DNA of 64,000 nt, from the NCBI GenBank assembly GCA_033297205.1, contig MU859097.1, forward strand, positions 124,001 to 188,000, in the 5' to 3' direction. This stretch comes from Pseudoneurospora amorphoporcata. Taxonomy: Eukaryota; Ascomycota; Sordariomycetes; Sordariales; Sordariaceae. Positions within the stretch are counted from its first letter, which is position 1; every line of letters starts with the position of its first letter. Shown here in pieces: positions 37,101 through 47,817 of this stretch. A model generated the notes under the pieces. The model had not been told where the DNA came from. It searched no databases and saw only the letters and a list, made by a program, of their open reading frames with translations. Made by a program: the position numbers and the translations under genes.

Positions 37101-37693
37101 TCTCTCGTTCCCAAAAGTTTTTTTTGGCGGGCATTGTCCTTCATGTGTGTCCTCACGCTCCCTCGTGTCTCGTACTGGTCGGGATATTCGGTGACGGGTC
37201 TGACGAAGACAGATTCGAGCGCGGGATGGGCGCGGACCGGAAACTTGGCCAGACGGTTGACCAGACTGGGGCCTCGAGCTCGCTTGGGTTTGGCCGGAGA
37301 TAAATGGTCCTCGTAGTCTTGGACGTTCCATGCTCGTATTTGAGCTCGTTCTTGAGCTTCTCGGGGTGGTGATGTTGGTGATGGTTCCGTTGGTGTTTGG
37401 GCGGCGGGGGCGGGGTATTCGCCAGAGTCGTGTACCTCAGTAATAGTATCCTGCCGGCGCACATGGTCGACCTCGGCCTCGACCTCGCCATGACTGTTGG
37501 CTATGTCCTCGGACTGAGACTGGTCGGAAAGAAGCGACGGGCGGCTGTGGTGGAGGGCGCGAAGAGTAGATCTGGTGGTGGGAGCTGCTCTAGCTGCTAG
37601 TGCTGGGGTACACTCCCTAGGAATCAGGGAGAGCCCGCGAGCGCCATTGGAATTCGACAAGACTCTCCATAGCTGTTTGACTCCCAGGGACAT
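34103..37693 (-). CDS. mitochondrial KH-like/PPR-like RNA-associated protein
   Basis: Single exon, 1196 residues. The N-terminus (about 1-55) is rich in Arg/Ser/Ala/Leu with few acidic residues and fits a mitochondrial targeting sequence. Residues about 226-305 (VKVIIPRETATRLL... to ...TAIDEILSVTRKVTII) have the alternating strand-helix pattern of a KH-type RNA-binding fold without a clear GXXG loop. Residues about 360-690 form helical-repeat sequence resembling pentatricopeptide repeats (for example VFNMLAEAAVKTRSLYRFNWVLYLMATSGYQPN and DQVTVNTILTHCKAQKKLDLAVEFIQLF). The C-terminal 400 residues are low-complexity Ser/Pro/Thr/Ala with poly-T and poly-P stretches and a basic RVKWEDLADL end. 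The likely role is mitochondrial mRNA stability or translation, as for fungal PPR proteins; the target transcript is unknown. I cannot name the orthologue. Confidence 0.8.
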   Translation of the reverse strand: MSLGVKQLWRVLSNSNGARGLSLIPRECTPALAARAAPTTRSTLRALHHSRPSLLSDQSQSEDIANSHGEVEAEVDHVRRQDTITEVHDSGEYPAPAAQTPTEPSPTSPPREAQERAQIRAWNVQDYEDHLSPAKPKRARGPSLVNRLAKFPVRAHPALESVFVRPVTEYPDQYETRGSVRTHMKDNARQKKLLGTRESTNQVDWRVTLRNLLQWTPRHLPEQFADTVKVIIPRETATRLLADNEYSMWDIKSRTGCGMKLYRFGDAGYEVGTEDDDPYLIIDGHHHSVNTAIDEILSVTRKVTIISRTLDTEEVLWDGKVDGEDLSLPAPSVVVSARRIPSSRAPYNVNIRADEFPKPEEWTRKTFEEYVDALIKSRMPSGLASKLYPEHGRHQMAVIEQLVAVFNDEAAAPFVSNAAFKMALHYMARGGETWRPEMLSLFNYAQRGRMQLDVEVFNMLAEAAVKTRSLYRFNWVLYLMATSGYQPNLRTWILALRMFEAEEVKRYVLQAMNDRGLFNAHGAPRMIANEMAPHDAYRAVQLRWDVHTFLAKQDELYGGGGERNWVSIDVINKIIHVFGSYAKFAEIRELLDLISTGQLVAYPDQVTVNTILTHCKAQKKLDLAVEFIQLFESYNAVSSSSSSDNKTPLLKLENMACDMLFDMANWQKKPHVLSTIWRYAHLINATTSDMRQRGIEMMAMDETELKKEKLVRRLKLGDEERVQFLRNLLLGEFIQANGGEEVWGKVIAGMAKGEQERQREMKEIMAAEQEEETPTSLGDWFQSQLPVEDSSSPTTPPSSTSSELPSSSPSVPSQSIPNTNTPHSESQPQSSSSELEPPTRWGALYGSFRRWSFTTQFLHLEPSGSIGSLLAQALDRDRELHVALMDRERGFDIKELMTPIEIPTKPRTEPAFEKVGKLFKATSTRRELERRSSSTGLISMKREVARRAYKKSGEGGDVKVGEVQEAIRRQALAKWFGGGKGGSGVEVGAAAAAKNANADGEEETAAAAVVAAKSKSPSLPSKSKKIAATVEAAAVELGGGSSLPEQVLLKEDKKDEEEKKAAATSDSSTSKSNPKPKTTPPVPVAEAEAQEGTTIPTTSTPQTRTPTPVEAQKTSPPPPTTTTTTTPPPPVTSSPPPTKTSTKSSNKEAKTKEEEAGGVEPPLSSALLSALSALSSSSEKKTKKEKRVKWEDLADL

Positions 37694-38408
37694 TGGCTAT
37701 AACACGGGCATTTCCGTACGGCGCTTTCCTCGCGGCCGCCGTGTGGATCGGTTGCGTGTTTTCGTCCTTTGTCGCGTTGCGCTGGTTCGGGTAAAGATAC
37801 TGCTTCGTCTGGCTTCTGCTGCTGTGTGAGCTTGTCGCGGGATTTCGGTGATCGTCGTCAGCGAGGTGTTATGGCCGTATTATCAATCTCGTCTCGGCCA
37901 TGTATACTCGGGGGAAAAAAGACCGTGGAGAAGATGCGCGCCAAAGAGTGACTGAAATCGGAAAGTGTTGAGGTATCGGCGAGCACGGGCCACTCTTTTT
38001 GGATGTTTCTCAAGCGCTGAATGCTTTTCAAAATTTGGCTCAATTCCGTCCCTCCCTCCATCGGGTCCGGTCCATTTTCCCCACTTTCTCCCGCGCATGA
38101 GCTCGGCCTTCGGTGGATTCGTTCGGACATCACGGCTACTTAGAATACAGCCCAGCATCATATACTACACGTGCCAGTCAACAACCCCCCTTTGTGTTCG
38201 TCCAAGATTCATACTGATACTCAGTAAAGGTATAATAACCGGAAAAAAAAAAGCATAACATGCTTCGCTCTTCGCTCTTCGCACGCTGGCTGGCTGGCTG
38301 GCTTTTCAATAGGTACACTGCACTAGATACTAGATATTACCTCCTCACTCCTCACTCCTCTCAACTGATTCCCCATCAAATCCATCATCAAATCGCCATG
38401 CACCAGAT
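37694..38408. other. intergenic region
   Basis: 715 bp between the start of the PPR-like gene and the stop of the Osh3-like gene on the same strand. It should contain the PPR-like promoter and the Osh3-like 3' UTR. No other feature seen. Confidence 0.55.
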
Positions 38409-41400
38409 TTACCCCGAAAAGATATCCAGCACCCCCGTCCACTGTCCACCCCCCTTCGCCCTCTCCTCCCAGTACCCTTCCTTCCCGCCCTTCAACTTCC
38501 ACACCTCGTCACCGTCCTGGCCCGTAGCCACCTTGACGAACCACTTCGGCTTATACTCCTCTCCCCTCTCCTCCATCTCCTTCCTCCTTTGTCTCTGCGC
38601 CTCCTCCAGTTTGACCTTCCACTCCTCAGCAGAATCCAGATCTCCTTGCTCGTGGAACCGCTGGTCGGGACGCAGCCTGCTATCCGTAGGCGGCAGCTTG
38701 CCCTTCTCCAAGGGCGTGATCTCGTTCAGCGATGCGGCAAAGGTGGTAAATCCGTACGTGTTCGCCGTGTTGGGAACCAGGCTGCCCGCCTTCCAGATCT
38801 CCTTGCCCCCGGGGGCCGTCTTCAGACTGCTCGTCCAAGTGCCCGTGAGCGTCTGGCCGGTGTTGGACCCATCTGGACCGAATGTCTCAACGTGAACTTC
38901 CTCGCCTCGGCCGCCGAACATGCCCTTGGATGAGCGGAACTCGACGACAGCCTTGGCGCCTGAAGTCTCGTTGTTGACGTTCATGCTGCCGACGGGCTCA
39001 ACGTACTTCTCGCCGTAGACAACGTTGCGGAGGAAGACGGTGGCGATGTGCCAGCTGTAGAGCTCGTCGGTGCCGTCGGGGAGATGCAGGCTCACGCGCA
39101 CACGGCCCTCAGTGGTGATTTCGGCGCTCTTACCCCAGAACTTCTGGGAAGGAGCGGGAGATTGCGAGAAGGACCAGAGGGCACTGTCGGCCTGCACGGC
39201 GAGGCGGACAGGGCGGTGAGAGACCTTCTCGACTAGCACTCTGAAACCACCGGGTACTTCGTTCTCGGAGCGCACCAGTTCGTAGGTCTCACCCAACAGA
39301 GGGTTGAAGGGCTTGCGCGTAGCACGCTCCTTGGCGCGGCCGTTGCTGAACTGGGAGACGGCAAAGGCAGTGACATACAGAAGACGTTCCTTGGCGTCAG
39401 TCTTCTTGGCAGCCTCCGTGAGAAGCTGGCCGTACTCGAGCTGTTCTGCCATGCGCTGGCACAGTGACAACGGCTCGTTCGCAGAAACGGGCATACTGAT
39501 CGTGCTAAGATCCTTGCCCACGTTCTTACGGACGAACGCAATGAGACTGGGAGGCGGCACCTGCGCAGCCGGAATCGTCGTGCGTCTGGTAACCGTGTCT
39601 GTGATAGGTAGTGGCGCCAGAGACTTCGGCTTGACGGGGAACAGACTGTCATGATTCTCTGTACCAACGCCTTCAAACTCCCCCTCTTCCTCCACCGAAG
39701 AGACTGATGAAGAGTCGTGGATATCGACCTCCTCCGCATCTGAGGCGGGTGTATCCTCTTCGCTCTGACGAATAAGCATAACCTGGTTCTGCCCCCCGGC
39801 GCCCGTCTCACCAGCCTCAGCATCAAAGAACTCATCGACAGTAGACGCTGTAGACTCGTAGCTCTTTCTAGACGCCGCAGGCATCAGGTTAGGGGGCATC
39901 ATCTGCGAAGGGAGTCTTCGGCGCTTATTCTTAGACAGCAGCTGCGAAAACTCCACCACAACAGAATCCAAATCGCTCAAGAGAGCAGCGCAGTTATCGT
40001 AGGTGTTCCGCTCCTCCCCAACGCTGGCACCGCTATTAACGGCCGCCGCACTGGCTGGCGATGGCACAGCCAGAGCAGCTCCAGTCGTTGCCTGAACGCC
40101 TGGTTGCGCGCCCGGCGAAGCATTGCTAGTCTTGCGCTTCCAAAACGGCCTGCGCGGTTCCGTCGAAGGAGTGAAGTAGGTCTCAGAGTCCTCCGCAATC
40201 GCCGGCGTATTAGGTGAGAGCAACGAGGCCTGACTAACACCAGGCCCTTGCTTCTCGGCAGCCATATCCTTAACCAGCCGTCTGAGCGCATCTCTTGTTC
40301 CTACAATCCTGCTAACCAAGGACTCAACCTGCGTCCATTCTCTTTCGTCCTCCTGCTGTGCGCTGGGTACGCTGGTGGAGGGTCGCGAGGCCGGTCTGTC
40401 AACGCCGAGGGATGCGCCGTTGTTGAGCGTCTCCAGACCGCGGGCAATGCGACTGGCCTTTTCCAAAGCCTTGGCCCAGTCGTTGAATTCCTTCGGGCCA
40501 GACGCCTTCAAGTGCCAGACCTCGGCGCCAGAATCAATAGTAATCTCGCGCCGTCTTTCGTCAGCGGCAATGGCGGCCAAGCTCAACGGGATAGCTCCTC
40601 TCAGGGCAGACGAGTTGCGATTGTGATAGTAGGATAGCGTGCAAGTCGTGAAGTCGAGGGAGAAGAAGCGCCGGGCGAAACCTTGACCCTTCTTGCGGCG
40701 TCTCTTGAGCAGCACACCAACGTGGTAAGTTGCGCCCGGTACAAATCCGCTCTCGCTCCTTGCATTGGAGACAGCACGGCTGCGACCACCAGCGACATGA
40801 CTGTGCAGACTATCGACCGAGTCGGAGTTGGTGGCGCCAATTCGTGGAGTAGCACCGCCTCCTAGACTTGTTCTGCTGGCGTTGGAGCCGGACCCAGCTT
40901 GTACGGTAGGCAGATGGTGGGCAGTCTGGGGCGGTGCGCCGGTAGGGTATGTCAGGAGGACGAAGGTGGCCGTCTTGGACGTCTGCTTGGAGAAGGTGTT
41001 GTCCAAGACGAGGCCGTACATGCCAGCACTGGTGACGTCGTATGTGCCCACTGTAACCTTGTCGGCCTCGCATTTGCCGTGCCATTTGATGGGTATGAAG
41101 CCTTTCTTGGCTAGCTGATCTTGCGCTGTGCTGGCATCTCTCCTGAACAGGCCTGTTTTCCCATCGGAGACGACGGCCTCGGTGGGTGGGTTTTCGGGGA
41201 TGGCAGTGGCCTCGAAGGTCTGGGAGCCGGCAGCTGTACCGCCAGTTCCTGGGTGCTTAACGATGGCGAAGTTTCTGTAATTGTGTTGGTTGAATGATCA
41301 GCGAACTGTTCCGAGCTGGAGCGAGTCGGTGAAGAGGGACGAGACGGGGAGGTGTTATGGGATTTGTAGGTATTCGTACATGGACTTTTTGTGTGGCTGA

Positions 41401-41575
41401 ACACTCCATGATATCGTGTGGCCTTCCTCGACCTTGACCCATCGCACAATGTAGGACTATAGGGGTGAAGAGCGATTCGTGGGTCAGCACCTCCGGTTCG
41501 CGAAGTGTATAGAAGCTTGGCTTGTGTCAGGGAGCGTACCTTGCTGTGAATCTCGAGCTGCTCGATGCCCGCCAT
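38409..41575 (-). CDS. Osh3-like oxysterol-binding protein (GOLD-PH-ORD)
   Basis: Exons 41575-41540, 41456-41380 and 41274-38409 give 992 residues; the two small 5' exons (12 and about 26 codons) are joined by GTACGC...ATAG and GTACGA...ACAG introns. The N-terminal ~150 residues resemble the GOLD-like domain of Osh3. A PH domain spans about 220-317 (YHVGVLLKRRRKKGQGFARRFFSLD to FNDWAKALEKA). An EFFDAEA sequence at about 519-525 is a near-canonical FFAT motif for binding ER VAP proteins. The ORD lipid-transfer domain occupies about 612-992 with NPLLGETYEL (about 695-704). Osh3 acts at ER-plasma membrane contacts in PI4P and sterol homeostasis. The ORD signature reads EKVSHRPV rather than EQVSHHPP, changing one of the two His that contact PI4P in Osh proteins. 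Family assignment is firm; lipid specificity is open. Confidence 0.93.
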
Positions 41576-43407
41576 GGCCGTGGACTTATATGGCGTCTGC
41601 AGGGAAGGGTTTAGCTCGGACGAATCGTCAATGCGACAGTGAGGGAAGTCGAGGTCTGATCGTGATACCCTATAGGCAGTCGGAGGTAGGTCGAGCTGTT
41701 TGTTAGTGTAGCCTCCCTGTCCGCCTCTTCAGCAGTCGTGTTGAGGATTGCAGAGTCGGAGACGGAGGTTCCTTGATCAATGGATGGGTTGGTGATGGAA
41801 GCGACCCATCAGCCAAAGCTCCAATGCGGTGGTATGGGACTAGGGGTCTTGTTGAAATTATGCGATCGAAAGGAGGGAAAAGGTGGTGAACGTTGGGAGA
41901 GGCTGGGACCACGTTCGGTCGGGCATGTCAGCGGCAGCAGTGGCAGTGACAGCGCGGACAAGGCAGTGCCTTTTCGGTCAGACAGCAGGAACCCGTTGGA
42001 CGGTACCTTGAACAGTGGGGCCTTGGAATTAGAGGTACCGTAGAGGTACGATCGAATGCTGGTGTGTCTGTTAATCCGCTACTCCTAGTATGCTGACGAA
42101 ACCCGTCCCGTGTTGTCTCAGAGCCCACAAGATCAAGCGAAATGGCTTGGTAAAGCTCGAAGAACTATTTAACAACACTCTATATGCTTTGATCATCGAA
42201 GAAAATAAAACCATCACATACAAAAACGCCTATGGAAGTTGACCTGAGGTCTCGAGCTAACAAACAGCCCAACCACAGGCAGTATTGGAGGGTGTGGGGA
42301 ACGACAACTAATCACGTAGCCCTCACCAGTGGGCCCTGGCAACCGACAGGGGCCTTCCCGTCTTGCCCGTCAACTGTGTTCAGACCGCCTGTGCCTGCGA
42401 AGAACATTCCAGGGGGAAACACTCCCGTCCCGCCCCGACATTCGGCCATTTCCATCAACCTCCGGTTGCCGTCGTCGCCCGGCCCGCCGGCCTTACATCT
42501 TATTCTTTCCGTTCAGACTTTTTCACACCTGGTCTGATCCGGGTTTACACATCTGCACATCTCACACCGAGAAACATCATGGCATAGCATGCCGTGATGC
42601 ATGGTCACCCCAACATGCTGGAGGTTGCCTAGCGCTCAGCCTTATACAGCGGCTTACCGTACTTGTACAACCAGCCAACTTACAGGATTCCTGCGGCCTT
42701 CATTGGCTAGAAGTGGATTGAAGTGTCGGCAATCTCGGCATTTGTATCTTGCGCTGTCATCCTGTATGTCGGTCTCCAAAGTTCCAAATGTTGTTGCCCG
42801 TTTTCTTTGTCTTTCGGTGTTTTGCTGGGACTTAATACCGAACTAACTTCAACACAACAATCTATTTCCAGTGATCTCGATGATGATGATAGTAGGTAGC
42901 CAGTCCTCTGTTCCACGTATAGGCACGATGAGGTCACGAATGCTTTCGATGGACAGTCAAACCTGTTGGAACTTTCTCGGCTATGTATCGCCAAGGCATG
43001 TCTTGAGTTGTTTGAACGGGCATTGTTTGGCACATCAAGACGATGGAACGTCGAACGCAAGGAAACAATTTCCAATCATTCCAAGCAATGCCAGATAAAC
43101 CTTTTTTGTGTAACTCTTCATTACTGTACTTTAAAACATACGTTCTTCCCAATAACCATTCAATAACTATATCGGCTTTTTGGTAACGTCTCATCATCCA
43201 CGACTCCAATCTGATGTAAATACGTTAAAAAGAGTCTATCCCTCAATGAACAAATGCGCTGCCTCTTCAAAGTCCCAGACAGAGAGAACGAGACTGTTTT
43301 CCATTGCAACCCGAGAACCTATAACCAATCAAGCGAGAACCCATCGAAAACCCAGTCCGTTAATTGCAAATCACGGCCGCGTCCGTGAGCCCAGACGTAC
43401 TGCAGCA
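41576..43407. other. intergenic region
   Basis: 1.8 kb between the Osh3-like start and the spt6 stop, both on the minus strand. Open frames such as 42329-42721 have no domain, partner exon or complexity suggesting a gene. No repeat or RNA seen. Confidence 0.5.
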
Positions 43408-46400
43408 CTATCTGCCTCCCGATTGCTGCTTCAGCATTTCACTCTGGTACCGGAGCTTGAAGCCGTTGCAGAGGGCTCTGACATCTGGGTACTGGCTCTT
43501 CATGAGCTCGAACGCATGAGGGATGACGCGCACAGGCCAGGCATTAACTCGGGAGTTTCGGCTGGCCTTGAAGCAGAGGAAGAAGTAACCGGGATGCTTG
43601 GTGTCAATGCAAAAGGCGTAGGTTGACCGGTTGGGGTTGGCGTCCATGTAGGTGGTGAGCCATTTCTCTGTTATTGTTGGTTAGCATCTGGGTTATGAAC
43701 AAGGTCAATGAGAAGTGAACTTACCAGTCTCATTACGGGAGCCCTTCTGGAACTTGTCGCACTGCATGAGCTCATCCACCTTCTTGGCCATGGCCTTGAC
43801 GTGGTCCACGATCAATTCGTCCAGATCCTGGTATGTGTACTTGCCGGCCACGCGGAGGTATCGGCCGACAGCGAACTCGTTCTCCTTCTGCAACTCGAGC
43901 ACGTCGACATGCTGGAACACGCCATCTGCCACCTTCCAGGTAATGGCGAGATGATCGTTACCTTTACTAGAAGGTCGGATAACAACCTCGCCAGACGGCT
44001 GACTGCCCAGATACTCCTCCGCCTGGGTGCTGTTGAAGGGCTTGAATAGAGGATGGTTGACCACTCTCTGCGCACGGCCCGTGGCCTTGTCCTTCTCGCG
44101 AAGCTCCTCCCTGTCCTCATCCTCCTTCCTGTAATCCCACTGGTCGCGACCGTGGTCAAAGTGCCTGCGGAATGGTCGCCTCATTTCTTCATCCCTCATC
44201 GATAGTTTGCTCACAAACTCCTTGCGGTTGAGATCAATGAGCTTGGCCTGAACGACCTGCCCAACATGGAGCACATCCTTAATGGAGTGGCGGTACGAAA
44301 CATCGTGAGACTCAACGCGTCCCTCAATGCCGCAGTCCAGCTTGACAATAGCAAAGTCATCCTTCACTACCCGAACATTGGCCGCCACAATCATGCCCTC
44401 ACAGAGCGAGTCGCGATTCTCACCAGTGAGCATGGTGAAGACCTGGTCAACGGTAAGGCTCTCAAACTTCTTGCGAAGCTCCTCATACGGAACCTGCAAC
44501 TCAGCCCGGATAGTCTCGAGAGTAGCACGCTTGCGCTGTTGGTACTCGCGTTCTAGCTGCTCGGCATATTCCTCTAGGATGAGCTCGTTGACCTTGTCCT
44601 GCTCATCATCCTTGAAGAGCTTGCGAACAATCGCACCAGCACCGTTCTCGTCGGTTTCGGCCTTGACGTCCTCCTCGTCCAAGCCCAATGCATCGGCTGC
44701 CACCTTCCGCGCAAGATCGTAGTCCTCGGGATGGATACGAGTGTTGTCTAGCGGGTCAGACTCAGGGTTCGTAGGCTCGTACTCGATGAAAAGGAAACTG
44801 GCGCAGTTGTTCCACACGCGAGGGCCTAGGACCGGAAGCTTGTGTCGCTCGGGGTCACCGACAAGCTCGTCACGCGAAGTGACAACGCCGCCGTTCTTGT
44901 TGATACCCTTGATGAGCAGTTGTGCTTTACGGGGACCAAGACCAGCGACGTAGGGAAGAAGATGCGCGGTATTGGCGTCTTGCATCGCCACATTAATATC
45001 GACACCGACGAGGTTGACCATGTCGACCATGGCCGTCTCGAGGTGCTTGAGCAGCCTTGCTTGAGGAAGGTACTGCTGGTAGGGGTGGATTTGAAGAGAG
45101 GTGACATCCTTGCCAAGGGCCGCATACTCCTTCATGGGGTTCTGCATATATCTAGCCAGAGCAATGCAGTACCGGGTCATCGGGTGGAGACTCGGGTGAT
45201 CTGAAACCGCGCGCGGGCTGTCCTTGTACAAACGGGCGACCTCATCGTTAATGACAATCACCTCGAGCAGGTCAGAGCGGTACTCGTTTGTCTCCGTGTC
45301 ATCGTACTCGGGGCCGACCAGTCCCTTTTCACTGACGAGACCCTCAACGTCCTTGATGAGACGGTGTGTATCGGCTGAGAAACCAGAGATGCCAATAACA
45401 TCAGGTTGCCGACGCCTGACTAGCTCAGCCAAGGCCTCACGCTGACTCTCATCACGAGCCAAGTTGGTAAAGGTACCGTGTTCGAGGATCCTTCCATCTT
45501 CATCCATCGAGACCCAGGATACAGGTTCACGGTTGGGGTCGCCCATGCCATTCGACAGAACGAGCACGCGGGGAGTCGTGCCGATAACCATACCTTTAGG
45601 CTTGTAAGGGGCTTGATCCAGTCTCTTAAAGTAGAGCTCACGGCAGGTTTTGAGCAACTCATCTTGGCACGCCGTCCGCAAGGAGTCTTTCACACCCTTG
45701 ACAATAACCTTTACAAGCTTGTCGAAGGCCAAATCAATCACCTTTTGACGTTGCTCATTCCACTTGTCGGCACGCTCGCTAAAGTTCTCCGAGGCAAAGT
45801 CACTGAAAAGTTGTTGCCTGAATTCCTTGTCGTTTTCCAGCGACACCTTGATCTCGATGAGGCCCTCTTCCTCTGCCTTCATCATCTTGAGGAAGAGCTC
45901 CGGCCGAACCGCAAGATCGGCGATGCTCATGTTTTTGAGATACTTGACCTCGTAGTAAGGATTCGCTTCGTCGATCTTGCGTAGACCCTTATCAGTACGA
46001 CGGCAGCTTACAATACCCATGCCGTAGAAGTTTTTCCTGAAGTGCTTGCGCATCCGAGGACTGGCAAACATCTCTTCAGCAAGCATCTGGCGAGCGGCGT
46101 TGATAACCTGCTCGCCCGTCGGAAAATCGGCGTCTACCAAGGCGTCGGCGAGATCATCCGGTAGCCTTGAATCGTCTTCTGAGGTCACCTTCTTGCTTTC
46201 ACGCAAGATGTTCTTCGCAAGACGATCAGGCGTTATTCCGAGTGCCTGAACAAACCTGTAGGCACTGGATCGCCGAATGCGTTCAAATTGAGCTGTCCTG
46301 CCCCCGGCCCTCTTGATTTCACGCTGTGCGCTATTATCGTTAGCAGCGAGGTCCTTGAGCTCTGCCGAGTACTGAAAGTTTAGGTAATCTTGGAGATCCT

Positions 46401-47817
46401 GGAGCTCCTCAATGGTCTGCGCTTGGCGTATCATCTCTTCAAGGGTATCGTCTCGCGTCTTCTCCTTGAGCTTATCGTAGGTTGACTCTAGCGCGTTACG
46501 CTTCTCCAGGAAAGACCGGAACCTGATGTCGAGATCCAGGACCTTCCACAGGTCATCTTGGGTGAGGAGCTTCTCGGCGTCAACGGTATACTCAGGGGCG
46601 TCGGGATCATCGCGGCGGTTCGGGTTGCGCATCTTCTTGGCGTGGATGAGATAGTCTCTTCGGTGCTGGAAAACATAGGGAACCTCGACGCCGTCAATAA
46701 CGAAGAATTCGAGGACCTTGCCCACAGCCTTGTTGAACGGGCCGTGAAGCTCACTGGAAAGACCCTTGCTTGGTAGCATCAAGTTGCTGATCCACCGAGC
46801 CTCTTCCTTGAACTGGTCGGACGTCATCTGAAGATTCTTGAAAGCCTTGCGATCGAGCTGGAAGCGCTCAGGCTCGTCGTTGAACCGAATCTTGTTGTCG
46901 TCGTCGGTAAGAAGCTTCTCCTTGAGCTGTGATGGCTCGAAGACATCCTGCAACTCGATATCTTCCTTTGTTCGCTCCGCGTGCTCCTGCTCTTCCTCCA
47001 GCTGCAACGCCCATTCGTAGTCTTCACCATTGCCGAAGATGGCATCCATATCCTCGAGAGCATCCTTGTCGAGGCCGGTTGTGTCGATGTTAAGGCCCCT
47101 ATCCTTGGGACGAGCAACCTCCTCATCTTCTTCGCGGTGTCGGCGTTCTTCGTCATCCTCGGGGTAATCATCTTCGATGAAGTCGTCAAACTCGTCCGCT
47201 TGAGGGCGGCCGCTGGGACGGCCGTAGCCTCGATCATCGTGCTCTTCGTCTTCGTCGGAGAAGATCTCGGCAAGACCGCGGCGTTCAGTGGGGCGGTGGT
47301 CATCCCTATGACCCCGTTTCAGGCGCTTGAACTTGGTTTGCTTGGAAAAGGTGAGCCGACTGGATGATGTCACCGGTGCTGCAGGACACATACCTGGGGC
47401 TGTGGCTTCCGCTCCCACTCAGGGATGGCTTCGCCAATAAGGTCGAGATCTTCTTCGTCGAGCTGCTCCTCCTCTTCGCGCTCCCTACGGCGCTTCTTTC
47501 TCTTACGGCGTTCGCGCGCGTCGGAATCCTCAGCCTCGTCCTCTTCATCTTCGTCTACGATGAAACCTTCGCGGATCTGTAAGTGATGGATAAGTCAGCG
47601 GTGTTTCCGGTTGGAGGTACGTTGCAGCATTGGACCAAGCGCGACGTACCTTCCTGGCTTCTTCCTCATCTTCATCATCTTCCTCCTCTTCGCTGGAATC
47701 ATCAATATTGGGTCTTCTTCTCGGGTGGTCGCCGGCCTCCTCATCGAAGGACTCATCATCCTCCTCGTCATCGAGCTCGGCCTCGCCGTCAATCAAGTCG
47801 CGCATGCTGTTGCTCAT
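43408..47817 (-). CDS. spt6: transcription elongation factor Spt6
   Basis: Four exons (47817-47650, 47576-47394, 47340-43725, 43667-43408) give 1408 residues, the usual Spt6 length. The first 250 residues are strongly acidic with a basic KRKKRRR patch, as in the histone- and Spn1-binding region. The helix-turn-helix/YqgF core follows (LVLSNGMGDPNREP...), then the helix-hairpin-helix region (PYVAGLGPRKAQLLI). An S1 domain spans about 1099-1165 (GMIVAANVRVV...), and the C-terminal tandem SH2 region runs from about 1213 to the end (HPLFKPFNSTQAEEYL, VVIRPSS). Spt6 is a histone chaperone that travels with RNA polymerase II, binding its phosphorylated linker through the tandem SH2. Intron 2 uses an AAG acceptor that restores phase. 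The last exon completes the second SH2 (MDANPNRSTYAFCIDTKHPGYFFLCFK). Identification is secure. Confidence 0.97.

Noticed and set aside
42329..42721. 130-codon plus-strand frame between the Osh3-like gene and spt6
   Set aside because: No domain or splice partner and overlapped by other equally long frames.
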